DNA of 64,000 bases from Oscillibacter hominis (GCF_014334055.1 NZ_CP060490.1:1674001-1738000); one strand, 5' to 3'; shown: positions 1 through 9,614, counted from the first letter of the stretch. The notes: a model not told the origin generated them from the sequence alone. Numbers and translations: made by a program.

Positions 1-436
1 CGCCGGTGCCGCCCACCAACAGCTGGTGGGAGCCGATGTCCTCCGGCAGAAGAGGCGTGCCGTCGTCCCGGCTGATGGTGTAGACAATGCAGGCGTTGTA
101 CTGGTCGCCGATGATGGCGTCGGCGGTGATGGTCACGCCCTTGTCCGTGTCGCCGGCGCCGATGGGCCGGCCGATTTTGTCGATGACCTCCGTCTGGGCT
201 ACGGAACCGCCCAACAGCGGGGAAAAGACCTCCACGGCGTCTTTCAGCACGCCTGTGGCTCCGGCGCCCACCACCAGGACGGCTGTCAGGGCGGCGGCCA
301 CCAGGACCATCCGCTTCACCGGGCGGCGGTGGGCCTTGGGCTGGGCCGCCGCCAGTTCACCGATCAGCCGGGCCTTTTCCTCATCGCTGAAGCGGAGGGA
401 GTCCAGCTCCCTGCGGTATTCAAACAGATTCTCCAT
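1..436 (-). CDS. Anti-sigma factor-like membrane protein (DUF4179-type), 3' end missing
   Basis: The gene runs off the left edge, so only about 145 N-terminal residues are visible. They comprise a charged cytoplasmic head (about 1-40), one membrane segment near residues 42-62 (rich in V, L and A after PVKRM), and the start of an extracytoplasmic domain. The ATG at 436 has a GGAGGAG ribosome site lying inside the end of the sigma-factor gene, and the two genes overlap by 17 bases, which suggests translational coupling. By family knowledge, such a protein next to an ECF sigma factor binds and silences it. The inducing signal cannot be read from the fragment. The family call is from architecture and context and is moderately sure. 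Confidence 0.7.
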   Translation of the reverse strand, partial: MENLFEYRRELDSLRFSDEEKARLIGELAAAQPKAHRRPVKRMVLVAAALTAVLVVGAGATGVLKDAVEVFSPLLGGSVAQTEVIDKIGRPIGAGDTDKGVTITADAIIGDQYNACIVYTISRDDGTPLLPEDIGSHQLLVGGTG

Positions 437-908
437 ATGCTGCTCCTCCAAATAAATCTCTCAATTTTGCCCTGCCCCGGGCCAGACGGGTGTGGACCGT
501 GGCGGTGGGGATACCCAGAAGCTCCCCGATCTCCCCGGCCTGGTATCCCTCATAGTAATAAAGGTAGATCACGGCCCTGTAGTGGGGCGGAAGCTCATTC
601 ACCGCCGCAAGCACTGCGCCGTCCGGCTGCTCCGGAGCCGCCACCTCCGCGCAGGCTTCCAGGTCACAGACCCTTTTGCGCCACGGGCTTTTCAGCACGT
701 CCTTGCAGGCGTTTGCCGTCGTGCGCAGAATCCAGGCCTTCTCATGCTCCCTGCTTGCAAAGTCCCGCTCCTCTGACATGAGTTTCACCAATACGTTCTG
801 GCACACGTCCTTTGCATCCTCTGTGTTTTTCAAATAACTGTAACTCAGCCGGAGAATGGTGTCCGCGTACGTATTCACCAAATACTCCGCCCGGGTGTTC
901 TGATCCAT
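420..908 (-). CDS. ECF-type RNA polymerase sigma-70 factor
   Basis: About 162 residues, normal for an ECF sigma factor. Region 2 lies at roughly residues 10-75, and region 4 at roughly 105-152 with a helix-turn-helix around GEIGELLGIPTATVHTRL. It would direct RNA polymerase to a small regulon held in check by the overlapping downstream anti-sigma gene. An in-frame GTG at 911 directly precedes the ATG at 908. AAGGAG at 918-923 could serve either; the ATG is preferred for codon and spacing (9 bases). The regulon cannot be deduced from the window. Confidence 0.9.
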   Translation of the reverse strand: MDQNTRAEYLVNTYADTILRLSYSYLKNTEDAKDVCQNVLVKLMSEERDFASREHEKAWILRTTANACKDVLKSPWRKRVCDLEACAEVAAPEQPDGAVLAAVNELPPHYRAVIYLYYYEGYQAGEIGELLGIPTATVHTRLARGRAKLRDLFGGAAYGESV

Positions 909-1051
909 CACGGTTCACTCCTTTGCTTGCGGCGTCCCGCCGCATCAGCGCCATGGCCATGTCGCTTTCATCTGTAATACGACCAAAGCGGGGAAATCCT
1001 TTCACCGGGATTCCTCTATTTCTTATTTTCAAAAAATTCACAGGTCTCTCC

Positions 1052-1113
1052 TTGACATTCCTTTTCCCCGCGCTATAATGTTTGACATCGAACAATTTGC
1101 AAGCAAACAATTG
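1052..1113 (+). promoter_or_regulatory. Promoter and likely MarR operator
   Basis: TTGACA (1052-1057) and TATAAT (1074-1079) are both perfect, separated by 16 bases. Just downstream is the perfect inverted repeat TTTGC-AA-GCAAA (1096-1107), flanked by two copies of AACAATT (1091 and 1107). Its place over the start of transcription suits autorepression by the MarR protein encoded next. The binding protein is inferred. Confidence 0.7.
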
Positions 1114-1127
1114 AAAGGAGGGATTGC

Positions 1128-1586
1128 ATGTTTTGCCCGGATACCAATGCCCCGTTCCGGCAGGAGTCCATTTCACACCAGCTGCGTGTGCTGACCAACA
1201 AGATCAACCGCAGGGCGGAGGCTATGATCCAAATGGCATTGAACCGGGAGGTTACACAGATGCAGGGGCAGGTCATCGGGTATCTGTGCATACACAAAGA
1301 CCATGATGTGTTCCAGTACAACATTGAGGCCGTTTTCTCCATCAGCCGCTCCACCGCCTCCAAGATGCTCACGCTGATGGAGGACAATGGGCTGATCACC
1401 CGGACCGGAGTGGCCAGGGACGCGCGGCTGAAGAAAATTGTGCCGACCGAGAAATCAGTGCGCCTGTTCCACCAGATCACCCAGGGGATGGAGCAGTTTG
1501 AGCAGCTGCTCCGGACCGGCCTCACCGAGGAAGAAGTGACGGAGCTGCTGCGGCTGCTCCGAAAGGTACAAAAGAACGTGGAGTGA
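1128..1586 (+). CDS. MarR-family transcriptional regulator
   Basis: 152 residues with the winged-helix arrangement of MarR. The recognition helix lies around FSISRSTASKMLTLMEDNG (about residues 66-84), followed by a wing containing the D-R-L pattern (ARDARLKKI) and a C-terminal dimerisation helix. It starts at ATG 1128 behind GAAAGGAGGG. It is the first gene of an apparent operon with two ABC exporter genes starting 43 bases downstream, the usual arrangement for a drug- or metabolite-responsive repressor of an efflux pump. The ligand is unknown. Confidence 0.92.
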   Translation: MFCPDTNAPFRQESISHQLRVLTNKINRRAEAMIQMALNREVTQMQGQVIGYLCIHKDHDVFQYNIEAVFSISRSTASKMLTLMEDNGLITRTGVARDARLKKIVPTEKSVRLFHQITQGMEQFEQLLRTGLTEEEVTELLRLLRKVQKNVE

Positions 1587-1629
1587 GTTTCCCTCCACTG
1601 AAACGCAACTCAAAATAGGAGGATTTTTC

Positions 1630-3378
1630 ATGCTGAAAACCTTAAGCGCACGGGTCGGGCAATACAGGAAGGACTCGATCCTGGCGCCGCTGTTCACTGT
1701 GCTGGAGTCTGTGATGGAGACGCTGATCCCGCTGCTGATGGCCTCGATCATCGACGATGGCATCGAGGCCGGCAACGTGGGGCACGTGTACCAGTTCGGC
1801 CTGTTCATGATTTTGGCCGCGGCCATGGCGCTGCTGTTCGGCGTTCTGGCCGGCCGCTTTGCCGCCAGGGCGTCCACCGGCTTTGCATGCAACCTGCGCG
1901 CGGACATGTACCGCAACATCCAGACCTTCAGCTTTTCCAATATTGATAAATACAGCACCGCGGGGCTCATCACCCGCCTGACCACGGACGTCACCAATCT
2001 GCAAAATGCCTTCCAGATGATCCTGCGCATGTGCGTGCGGGCTCCGGTGACCATGCTCTGCGCCCTGGTGATGGCCATTTCCATCAGTCCCAGCCTGAGC
2101 TCCGTATTCCTGGTGGCCATGGTGTTTCTGGTCATTGTGCTGCTGGCCATCATGGTGCCGGCCAGCAAAATGTTCCGTCAGGTGTTCCGCAAATACGACG
2201 ACCTGAACGCCAGCGTGCAGGAAAATGTCTCCGCCATCCGGGTGGTGAAGAGCTTTGTCCGGGAGGCCTATGAAAACGAGAAATTCCGCACCGCCGCCGA
2301 CAACCTCTACCGCCTCTTTGTCAAGACGGAGAGCCGCATCTCCTTTACCTTCCCGTCCATGATGCTGGCTGTCTACGGCTGCAACCTCGGCCTGAGCTGG
2401 CTGGGCGCGCAGATGATCGTGGGCGGCAGCCTGACCACCGGCCAGCTGACCCAGCTCTTCTCCTATGTGATGAATATCCTGATGGGCCTGATGATGCTCT
2501 CCATGGTCTTTGTCATGATCACCATGTCCGCCGCCAGCGCCCAGCGGATCTCGGAGGTGCTGAACGAATCCAGCGACCTCCACAATCCCCCGCAGGCTGA
2601 GACAGAGATTCCCAACGGCAGCGTGGACTTCGACCATGTCTCCTTTGCTTACCAAAAGGGCAGCGGCGCCCCGGTGCTCCAGGACATCGACCTCCACATC
2701 CGCTCCGGGGAGACCATCGGCATCATCGGCGGGACCGGCAGCGCCAAATCCAGCCTGGTAAACCTGATCTCCCGGCTCTACGACGTGACCGAGGGCAGCG
2801 TCAAGGTGGGCGGCAGGGACGTGCGCAGCTATGACCTGGATGCCTTGCGCAACCAGGTATCCGTGGTGCTGCAGAAGAACGTGCTTTTCTCCGGCACCAT
2901 TTTGGAGAACCTGCGCTGGGGCGACAAGGACGCCACAGAGGAGGAGTGTGAACGGGCCTGCCGCTTGGCATGCGCCGATGAATTCATCCAGAAGATGCCC
3001 GACAAGTATGAAACCCACATCGAGCAGGGCGGCACCAACGTGTCCGGCGGACAGAAGCAGCGGCTGTGCATTGCCCGGGCGCTGCTGAAAAAGCCCAAAG
3101 TCCTGATCTTGGACGATTCCACCTCTGCGGTGGATACTGCCACGGATTCCAAAATCCGCCAGGCCTTCCGGGAGGAGATTCCCGGCACCACCAAGCTGAT
3201 CATCGCCCAGCGCATCTCCAGCGTCCAGGACGCCGACCGCATCCTGGTGTTGGACGACGGGCGCGTGAGCGGCTTCGGCACCCACGAGGAGCTGCTGCAA
3301 AACAATTCCATCTACCGCGAGGTCTACGAGAGCCAGACCCAGGGCGGCGACTTTGATAAAATCGGAGGTGAGGACTGA
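1630..3378 (+). CDS. ABC exporter half-transporter with degenerate ATP site
   Basis: 582 residues: a six-helix membrane domain (about 15-310) fused to an ATPase domain. The Walker A motif near 366-374 reads GGTGSAKSS, with Ala where Gly is usual. The signature is VSGGQ (about 471). Walker B ends in Asp-Asp (LILDDSTS, about 493-500), replacing the catalytic Glu. In heterodimeric type IV exporters (BmrCD, TM287/288) one subunit typically carries such a non-hydrolysing site. The next gene starts on the last base of this stop codon (TGATG), so the two are translationally coupled and probably form one pump. The substrate is unknown; a multidrug or lipid role is possible. Confidence 0.93.
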   Translation: MLKTLSARVGQYRKDSILAPLFTVLESVMETLIPLLMASIIDDGIEAGNVGHVYQFGLFMILAAAMALLFGVLAGRFAARASTGFACNLRADMYRNIQTFSFSNIDKYSTAGLITRLTTDVTNLQNAFQMILRMCVRAPVTMLCALVMAISISPSLSSVFLVAMVFLVIVLLAIMVPASKMFRQVFRKYDDLNASVQENVSAIRVVKSFVREAYENEKFRTAADNLYRLFVKTESRISFTFPSMMLAVYGCNLGLSWLGAQMIVGGSLTTGQLTQLFSYVMNILMGLMMLSMVFVMITMSAASAQRISEVLNESSDLHNPPQAETEIPNGSVDFDHVSFAYQKGSGAPVLQDIDLHIRSGETIGIIGGTGSAKSSLVNLISRLYDVTEGSVKVGGRDVRSYDLDALRNQVSVVLQKNVLFSGTILENLRWGDKDATEEECERACRLACADEFIQKMPDKYETHIEQGGTNVSGGQKQRLCIARALLKKPKVLILDDSTSAVDTATDSKIRQAFREEIPGTTKLIIAQRISSVQDADRILVLDDGRVSGFGTHEELLQNNSIYREVYESQTQGGDFDKIGGED

Positions 3379-5297
3379 TGGCACAGCAAAGAACCATGCG
3401 GGGCCCCGGCGGGCGGATGCGCGGTCCCCGTCCCCATGTGGACAATCCCGGAAAAATTTTAAAACGCCTGACGGGGATCGTGTTCAAAAACTACTGGCTG
3501 CACTGCCTGGTGGTCCTGGTCTGCATCATCGGCAGCACTTTGGCCACCGTTCAGGGCGCGCTGTTCCTCCAGAGCCTCATCGACGACTATATCACGCCCA
3601 TGGTGGCCAGCGGCAGCCGGGACTTCTCCGGGCTTCTCACGGCCCTGAGCCGTCTGGCCGTGATCTACGGCTTGGGTATTCTCTGCTCCTGGAGCTACAA
3701 CCGCATCATGATCAATGTGTCCCAGGGCACCATGCGGACCCTGCGCACCCAGGTCTTCACCCATATGGAGAGCCTGCCGATCTCCTACTTTGACCGCAAC
3801 GCCCACGGAGACATCATGTCCGTGTATACCAACGACATTGACACGCTGCGCCAGGTGATCTCCCAGAGCCTGCCCCAGCTGGTGTCCAGCGCGGTGACCA
3901 TTGTCAGCGTCTTCATCAGCATGGTGCTCCTGGACATTCCCCTGACCATCCTTACCTGCCTGATGATCGCACTGATCCTGTTTGTCAGTAAGAAGCTGGC
4001 CTCCAAGTCCTCCAAGTATTTTGTGGAGCAGCAGAAAAACTTAGGTGCAGTCAACGGCTATGTGGAGGAGATGATGGAGGGCCAGAAGGTGGTGAAGGTC
4101 TTCTGCCATGAGCAGGAGAGCCTGGACCGCTTCCTGGAGCTGAACGAGAATCTCCGAAAGAGCGCCGACAGCGCCAACAAGTTCGCCAACGTCATGATGC
4201 CCGCTGCCGCCCAGTTAGGCAACTGCAGCTATGCGCTTTGCGCCGTGTTGGGCGCGCTGCTGGCGGTGACCGGCTATACCGGCCTCACATTGGGCACGCT
4301 GGTCTCCTTTTTGACGCTGAACAAGAGCTTTACCCAGCCTGTGGCCCAGATCAGCCAGCAGGCCAACAGCGTGGTCATGGCCCTGGCCGGTGCCCAGCGC
4401 GTGTTCGCCCTGCTGGATGAACCGGGCGAGGAGGACAGCGGCTATGTCACCTTGGTCCGCGTGAAGCGCAACGCGGACGGCTCCCTGGAGGAAAGCGACG
4501 AGCGCACCGGCATCTGGGCCTGGAAGCACCCCCACCTGGCCGACGGCACCGTTACCTACACGGAGGTGCAGGGCAGCATCGTCTTCGACGATGTGGACTT
4601 CGGCTACGACGAAAATAAGCTGGTCCTCCACGACATCAGGCTCTACGGCAACCCCGGCCAGAAGATTGCCTTCGTGGGCTCCACCGGCGCGGGCAAGACC
4701 ACCATCACCAACCTCATCAACCGGTTTTACGACATACAGGACGGCAAGATCCGCTATGACGGCATCAACATCAACAAGATCAAAAAGGCGGATCTGCGCA
4801 CCTCTCTGGGCATCGTCCTTCAGGACACCCACCTCTTCACCGGCACGGTGATGGAGAACATCCGTTACGGGCGACTGGATGCCAGCGATGAAGAGTGCGT
4901 GGCCGCGGCCCAGCTGGCCAATGCCCACGGCTTCATCACCCGCCTGAGCGACGGCTACAACACCATGCTCACCGGCGACGGCGCCAACCTCTCCCAGGGC
5001 CAGCGCCAGCTGATCGCCATTGCCCGGGCGGCGGTGGCCGATCCTCCGGTGCTGATTTTGGATGAGGCCACCTCCTCCATCGACACCCGCACGGAGAAGC
5101 TGGTTCAGGAGGGTATGGACGGATTGATGTACGGCCGGACCACCTTTGTCATCGCGCACCGGCTCTCCACCGTCCGTAACTCCGACTGCATCATGGTTCT
5201 GGAACAGGGCCGCATCATTGAGCGGGGAACCCACGAGGAGCTGCTGGAGCAGAAGGGCCGCTACTATCAGCTCTATACCGGCAATCAGGCCGGATGA
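3378..5297 (+). CDS. ABC exporter half-transporter with canonical ATP site
   Basis: 639 residues, the partner of the preceding subunit. The membrane domain is at about 30-345, a longer linker (about 350-405) precedes the ATPase domain, Walker A is GSTGAGKTT (about 434-442), the signature is LSQGQ (about 538), and Walker B is LILDEATS with the catalytic Glu (about 559-566). The H-loop is in FVIAHRLSTV. Paired with the degenerate first subunit it would make a heterodimer with one active and one inactive site. A perfect hairpin terminator follows the stop. Substrate unknown; regulated by the MarR gene upstream. Confidence 0.94.
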   Translation: MAQQRTMRGPGGRMRGPRPHVDNPGKILKRLTGIVFKNYWLHCLVVLVCIIGSTLATVQGALFLQSLIDDYITPMVASGSRDFSGLLTALSRLAVIYGLGILCSWSYNRIMINVSQGTMRTLRTQVFTHMESLPISYFDRNAHGDIMSVYTNDIDTLRQVISQSLPQLVSSAVTIVSVFISMVLLDIPLTILTCLMIALILFVSKKLASKSSKYFVEQQKNLGAVNGYVEEMMEGQKVVKVFCHEQESLDRFLELNENLRKSADSANKFANVMMPAAAQLGNCSYALCAVLGALLAVTGYTGLTLGTLVSFLTLNKSFTQPVAQISQQANSVVMALAGAQRVFALLDEPGEEDSGYVTLVRVKRNADGSLEESDERTGIWAWKHPHLADGTVTYTEVQGSIVFDDVDFGYDENKLVLHDIRLYGNPGQKIAFVGSTGAGKTTITNLINRFYDIQDGKIRYDGININKIKKADLRTSLGIVLQDTHLFTGTVMENIRYGRLDASDEECVAAAQLANAHGFITRLSDGYNTMLTGDGANLSQGQRQLIAIARAAVADPPVLILDEATSSIDTRTEKLVQEGMDGLMYGRTTFVIAHRLSTVRNSDCIMVLEQGRIIERGTHEELLEQKGRYYQLYTGNQAG

Positions 5298-5300
5298 TAA

Positions 5301-5332
5301 AAAAGTCAGGCAAAGAAATTTGCCTGACTTTT
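5301..5332 (+). terminator. Rho-independent terminator of the exporter operon
   Basis: Perfect 14-bp stem (5301-5314 with 5319-5332) and a GAAA loop, four bases after the ABC stop codon. The stem ends in TTTT. Confidence 0.85.
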
Positions 5333-5395
5333 CCCTTTCCCAGCGCTGTAAAATCATGTATACTGGATGCAACAAAAGAAAGGGAGCGTTTTTCC

Positions 5396-6370
5396 ATGAG
5401 AAAACTGATCTTGGATGTGGACACCGGCAGCGACGATGCCATCGCCATCATGCTGGCGGTGCTCAGCGGCGCCTTTGACCTCTTGGGCGTCACCGTCTGC
5501 TGGGGCAACCGGCCGGTGGAGGCCTGCGCGCAAAATACCCTTCAGGTGCTGGAGCTGTTGGGCTCCGACGTCCCGGTCTACCAGGGCTGCCCGGAGCCCA
5601 TGGTCCGCCACCTGCTGCCCGCCCGGCACATCCCCAACGATGTGAGCATCATTGAGGACGGCGTGGAGTACACCATCCACCCCGCCGCCATGCCCCTGCC
5701 GCCCGCCAGGGGCCATGTGCAGGGCAAGCACGCCGTCTCCTTCCTGGTGGAGACCCTGATGGCCGCTCAGGAACCGGTGACGCTGGTTGCCGTGGGGCCG
5801 CCCACCAATTTAGGTCTGGCCTTCCGTATGGAGCCCCGCATCCGGGACCATGTGGCCGAGGTGGTGTTCATGGGCGGCGCCGTGGACATGGGCAACGTGA
5901 CGCCAGTGGCGGAGGCCAACTTCTTCCACGACCCGGAGGCTGCCAAAATCGTCCTGGATTCCGGCGTAAAGGTCACCTGCATCACCCTCAACGCCACCAT
6001 GGCCTCCCCGTTCACCCTTGCCGAGGCCGGCGAGTTGGAGGCCCTGGGCACTGCCTCCGGCGCCTTTGCCGCCGACCTGATCCGCATACGGGCCGAGGCC
6101 AGCCGGCATCTGGGCTGGAGCGACGGCACGCTGGAGCCGGTGCATGACCCCCTGGCCATCGCCTATCTTTTGAACCCAGCCGTGATCACGGACCTGCGGC
6201 GCCAGCGATGCAACATCGACATCAGCGGCGGCTTTGCCGACGGCATGCTCATTGTGGAGCACCGCAACGAAAACGACCGCTCTGTCAACACCTATGTGAG
6301 CTACGGCTCCGACTGTGCCCTCTACCACCGCATGGTGAAGGAGGCCATGGCCAAAGGTCCGAAGGCCTGA
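5396..6370 (+). CDS. Inosine/uridine-preferring nucleoside hydrolase
   Basis: 324 residues, typical for the IunH family. The N-terminus carries the calcium-binding Asp cluster (DVDTGSDDA, residues 6-14). The conserved FMGGAV segment lies mid-protein and the active-site HDP (VHDPLA) near residue 246. Members cleave the N-glycosidic bond of ribonucleosides, releasing base and ribose for salvage. The ATG at 5396 behind AAAGGGAG is chosen; an upstream in-frame ATG at 5294 would place the start inside the previous terminator. A -10-like TATACT (5359-5364) suggests its own promoter. Base preference is not readable. Confidence 0.92.
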   Translation: MRKLILDVDTGSDDAIAIMLAVLSGAFDLLGVTVCWGNRPVEACAQNTLQVLELLGSDVPVYQGCPEPMVRHLLPARHIPNDVSIIEDGVEYTIHPAAMPLPPARGHVQGKHAVSFLVETLMAAQEPVTLVAVGPPTNLGLAFRMEPRIRDHVAEVVFMGGAVDMGNVTPVAEANFFHDPEAAKIVLDSGVKVTCITLNATMASPFTLAEAGELEALGTASGAFAADLIRIRAEASRHLGWSDGTLEPVHDPLAIAYLLNPAVITDLRRQRCNIDISGGFADGMLIVEHRNENDRSVNTYVSYGSDCALYHRMVKEAMAKGPKA

Positions 6371-6410
6371 ATGAAAAAGGGAGGAAGGCGTGCCTTCCTC
6401 CTTTTTCATT
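6370..6410. terminator. Bidirectional terminator between convergent genes
   Basis: Inverted repeat pairing 6370-6389 with 6392-6410, with one bulged G and a two-base loop. It has an A run on the left arm and a T run on the right, so it can end transcripts from both the nucleoside hydrolase and the converging kbl gene, whose stop lies at its edge. Confidence 0.8.
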
Positions 6411-7597
6411 TAGAGTCCCATTTCTTCCTTGACTTCCCGGAAGCACTGAACGGCAAAGTCCAGATCCTCTTTTGTGTGGCCCGCGGAAATCTGGGTGCGG
6501 ATGCGGTCCCGCCCCTTGGGCACCACGGGATAACAGAAGCCAACCACATAGACGCCCTTATCCAGCATCCGGGCGGCAAACTCCTGGGCGGTCTTTGCGT
6601 CGTAGAGCATCACCGGCACAATGGGGTGCTCCCCGGGCAGCAGGTCAAAACCGCACCGCTCCATCTCACGACGGAAATAGTCGGCGTTTTCATGGACCTT
6701 ATCCCGCAGCGCGGTGGATTCCTCCAGCAGCTCAATGGTGCGCAGCGTGGCGGCGCAGATGGCCGGGGCCAGGGAATTGGAGAAGAGGTAAGGCCGGGAG
6801 CGCTGGCGCAGCAGGTCCACAATCTCCCGGTGAGAGGCGGTGTAGCCGCCGGAGGCGCCGCCCATGGCCTTGCCAAAGGTACCGGTGATGATATCCACCC
6901 GGCCCATGACGCCGCAGTACTCGCAGGTGCCCCGACCATGGGGGCCCATAAAGCCCACGGCATGGCTGTCGTCCACCATTGTCATGGCGTCATACTCATC
7001 CGCCAGGTCGCAGATGCCCTTCAGGTTGGCGATATAGCCGTCCATGGAGAATACACCGTCAGTGGCAATCAGAATCTTTTCACAGCCAGCAGCACGGGCC
7101 TCCTCGAGCTTTGCGCGCAGGTCCTGCATGTCGTTGTTCCGATAGCGGTAGCGGTGGGCCTTGCACAGCCGGACGCCATCGATGATGCTGGCGTGGTTCA
7201 GCTCGTCGGAGATCACCGCGTCCTTCTCCCCCAACAGCGTCTCAAAAAGGCCTCCGTTGGCGTCAAAGCAGGAGGAATATAAAATGGCGTCCTCTGTCCC
7301 CACAAATCCGGCGATGGCGCGCTCCAGATCCTTGTGGATCTGCTGGGTGCCGCAGATGAAGCGGACGGAGGAGAGGCCAAAGCCCCACTGGTCGTAGCTG
7401 GCCTTTGCTGCGGCAATCAGCTCAGGATGGTCGCTGAGGCCCAGGTAGTTGTTGGCGCACATATTCACCACCTGCTTTGCGGCGGTGGTGTCGATCCGGG
7501 AGCGCTGTGGTGTGGTGATGATCCGCTCTTCCTTGTAGGTGCCGGAGGCCCGAATCTCCTCCAGCGCGGCGCGGTAGTCTTCCAATGCGGTTTTCAT
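6410..7597 (-). CDS. kbl: Glycine C-acetyltransferase (2-amino-3-ketobutyrate CoA ligase)
   Basis: 395 residues of the alpha-oxoamine synthase family of PLP enzymes. The PLP lysine is in GTFGKAMGG (Lys243), with VDDSHAVG and the N-terminal NNYLGLS also present. It converts 2-amino-3-oxobutyrate plus CoA to glycine plus acetyl-CoA. The gene lies 16 bases after tdh, whose product is its substrate, so the pair forms the two-step threonine-to-glycine route. The start is the ATG at 7597 behind AGGAGGAAG; the reading frame stays open upstream, but that part overlaps tdh. BioF-like activity is unlikely given the tdh partner. Confidence 0.94.
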   Translation of the reverse strand: MKTALEDYRAALEEIRASGTYKEERIITTPQRSRIDTTAAKQVVNMCANNYLGLSDHPELIAAAKASYDQWGFGLSSVRFICGTQQIHKDLERAIAGFVGTEDAILYSSCFDANGGLFETLLGEKDAVISDELNHASIIDGVRLCKAHRYRYRNNDMQDLRAKLEEARAAGCEKILIATDGVFSMDGYIANLKGICDLADEYDAMTMVDDSHAVGFMGPHGRGTCEYCGVMGRVDIITGTFGKAMGGASGGYTASHREIVDLLRQRSRPYLFSNSLAPAICAATLRTIELLEESTALRDKVHENADYFRREMERCGFDLLPGEHPIVPVMLYDAKTAQEFAARMLDKGVYVVGFCYPVVPKGRDRIRTQISAGHTKEDLDFAVQCFREVKEEMGL

Positions 7598-7613
7598 AGT
7601 CTTCCTCCTTTTC

Positions 7614-8648
7614 TCACATCCAGTTGAGTACAACCTTGCCGGACTTTCCGCTGTGCATGGCTTCAAAGCCCTGTTCAAAATCCGTATAGTGGAAGCGGTG
7701 GGTGATCACCGGGGTCAGGTCCAACCCACCCTGTACCATATAGGACATCTTGTGCCAGTTATCCATCTTCCGGCCGTAGATGCCCTGGAGCGTCAGCCCC
7801 TTGCCAATGATGTCGTTCATGTCCACCGAGATGGGCCCGTTGCCCAGCCCCAGGAGGGAAATCTTTCCGCCGTTGCGCATCACGCCCACCATCTGGGCAA
7901 AGGCGCCGCCGTTGCCGGACATCTCCAGTCCCACGTCAAAGCCCTCGGTCAGCCCCTGCTTCTGCATCACCTCGTGGATATCCTCTCTGGCGATGTTCAC
8001 CGCCGCGTCCGCACCCATCTTCCGGGCCAGGTCCAGGCGGTATTCATTGACGTCGGTGATCACCACCCGTCGCGCGCCGGCGTATTTGCAGATGCCCACG
8101 GCAATGACGCCGATGGGGCCGGCGCCGGTGATGAGCACATCCTCACCCACCAGGTCGAACATCAGCGCCGTATGGGTGGCGTTGCCCACAGCGTCGAAAA
8201 AGGACACCACATCCTCCGGCAGGTTTTCGTCAATGAGGATCACATTGGACTGGGGGATGCAGACATATTCCGCAAATGCTCCGTCCCGGTCCACGCCTAC
8301 GCTGCTGGTGTTCTTGCACCACTGGATGTTGCCGTTGTGGCAGTTGCGGCAGTGTCCGCAGGTGATATGGCCCTCTCCGCTGACCCGCTGGCCAACCCGC
8401 AGCCCTGTAACGCCTGCGCCCAACTCCGCAATTTCCCCCACGTATTCATGGCCAATCACCATGGGCGGCTTTACATGCTGGGCGGACCACTCGTTCCAAT
8501 CGTAGATGTGCACGTCTGTTCCACAGATGGCTGTCTTGTGTACGCGGATCAGCACCTCGCCCGGTCCCGGCTCCGGCACTGGAACTTTCCGCAGTTCCAA
8601 CCCCGGGGCGGCAGTGGGCTTTACAATGGCGTCCATCCAGTTTTGCAT
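7614..8648 (-). CDS. tdh: L-threonine 3-dehydrogenase
   Basis: 344-residue zinc-dependent medium-chain dehydrogenase. Catalytic zinc ligands are visible at Cys42 (ICGTD) and His67-Glu68 (GHE). The structural zinc site is Cys97, Cys100, Cys103 and Cys111. The NAD-binding turn is [11 protein letters not shown] near residue 172. It oxidises L-threonine to 2-amino-3-oxobutyrate, which Kbl cleaves. It starts at ATG 8648 behind an AAGGGGG site and is first in the tdh-kbl operon, with its own promoter upstream. Confidence 0.94.
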   Translation of the reverse strand: MQNWMDAIVKPTAAPGLELRKVPVPEPGPGEVLIRVHKTAICGTDVHIYDWNEWSAQHVKPPMVIGHEYVGEIAELGAGVTGLRVGQRVSGEGHITCGHCRNCHNGNIQWCKNTSSVGVDRDGAFAEYVCIPQSNVILIDENLPEDVVSFFDAVGNATHTALMFDLVGEDVLITGAGPIGVIAVGICKYAGARRVVITDVNEYRLDLARKMGADAAVNIAREDIHEVMQKQGLTEGFDVGLEMSGNGGAFAQMVGVMRNGGKISLLGLGNGPISVDMNDIIGKGLTLQGIYGRKMDNWHKMSYMVQGGLDLTPVITHRFHYTDFEQGFEAMHSGKSGKVVLNWM

Positions 8649-8692
8649 ATGCGCGTTCCCCCTTCAATTACTCCCTTTGACCTTCTATGCTC

Positions 8693-8759
8693 AGTTTACT
8701 ACGCTTTTCCCCGAATGGCAATACATTATTTTAAATTTTGTCCGTATTATGTGGACAAA
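8693..8759 (-). promoter_or_regulatory. tdh-kbl promoter with upstream inverted repeat
   Basis: On the minus strand TTGCCA (8721-8716) and TAAACT (8698-8693) are separated by 17 bases. Immediately upstream is the inverted repeat TTTGTCC/GGACAAA (8737-8743 and 8753-8759), a possible operator for an unidentified regulator. Confidence 0.5.
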
Positions 8760-8826
8760 CTGATTTGAGCCTTAGAATTGAAAACAAGATTTTGAAGCTG
8801 CATTTGTGAATTTCTCACAAGAGCAG

Positions 8827-8856
8827 AAAAGACTGCGGCATCTGCCGCAGTCTTTT
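8827..8856 (-). terminator. Terminator of the DUF2752 gene
   Basis: Perfect 14-bp stem (8827-8840 with 8843-8856) and a two-base loop, 17 bases beyond the stop. The AAAA/TTTT ends allow use in either direction. Confidence 0.8.
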
Positions 8857-8873
8857 CCCATTACATTCATTTT

Positions 8874-9278
8874 TTAAAGAGGGATACGGAAACCAAACCA
8901 CAGCACATTGCGCACCGTGCAGTTGAGCACCAGCAGCATCAGAAGCACCAGCAGCCACCGGTCGCTGTAGCGCAGCACCCAGCCACGCCTGTCCCGCAGG
9001 CGCCAAATTGTCTGGCTGCACTGATAGGCAGTCACCGACCCCACTGTAAAAAGCACCGCCGGGTGATAATACAGCGACTGGAGCAACTGCCCCCGAAGCA
9101 GAGCGGCCACCGCCCGCGTCCCCCCGCAGCCGGGGCAGTACACATGCCAGGACCGGTAAAACCAGCACTCCGGCACCGTAGGCTGCCCCAGCGGAAAAAG
9201 CCAGATTAAAAACAGTATTCCCAGCACGATCAGGGAACACCAAACCGTCCAATAGACCACATCATCCTTTGTTTTCAC
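8874..9278 (-). CDS. DUF2752 membrane protein
   Basis: 134 residues with the hallmark CPGCGGTRA (Cys48-Ala56) of DUF2752. Predicted membrane helices lie at about 12-31, 69-88 and 109-130. The function of the family is unknown. The GTG at 9278 is chosen as start because AGAGGAAG sits just upstream; an ATG at 9365 in the same frame has no such site and would add a non-conserved-looking stretch. It stands alone, facing tdh-kbl from upstream, with its own terminator. Confidence 0.75.
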   Translation of the reverse strand: MKTKDDVVYWTVWCSLIVLGILFLIWLFPLGQPTVPECWFYRSWHVYCPGCGGTRAVAALLRGQLLQSLYYHPAVLFTVGSVTAYQCSQTIWRLRDRRGWVLRYSDRWLLVLLMLLVLNCTVRNVLWFGFRIPL

Positions 9279-9525
9279 AACGCTTCCTCTTTTCTGAAGG
9301 AGGATTGATTTATTATAGTACACTTCTACCTTGCTGGCAATCCCGCCTGCAAAGAGGAATTCCACTGCTTTAGGTCCAATTACCCAAGAAAAGGCTCTTA
9401 ATTTTGTTTATTCATCCAATTTATCGTATTTTTTTGAAATACTCTTGACATTTTGCTTCTCACTTTTTATTATTTAGTTAACTCATTGATCTTATTGAAC
9501 TTATTATGTTGAGATATATAATTTC

Positions 9526-9569
9526 TTGCTCTTTCTATACAAATGTTATACAATTACCGAAGATGGTAA
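9526..9569 (+). promoter_or_regulatory. Promoter and likely autoregulatory operator of the FadR-type gene
   Basis: A weak -35 TTGCTC (9526-9531) and -10 TACAAT (9549-9554) are 17 bases apart in an AT-rich gap (9279-9614) that otherwise shows nothing. The inverted repeat TTACC-GAAGAT-GGTAA (9554-9569) starts at the -10 and covers the expected transcription start, as for an autorepressor. Confidence 0.45.
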
Positions 9570-9614
9570 ATTTTCGTAATCCCTGGATTTGTTTTAGAAA
9601 GAGGAGGACTTGAT

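Noticed and set aside
1642..3384. Long minus-strand frame over the first ABC gene
   Set aside because: Low-complexity His/Gly/Asp-rich translation typical of a shadow frame; the plus strand encodes a clear ABC exporter.
5294..5395. N-terminal extension of the nucleoside hydrolase
   Set aside because: It would run through the terminator hairpin, and the internal ATG at 5396 has a proper ribosome site and starts at the family's usual N-terminus.
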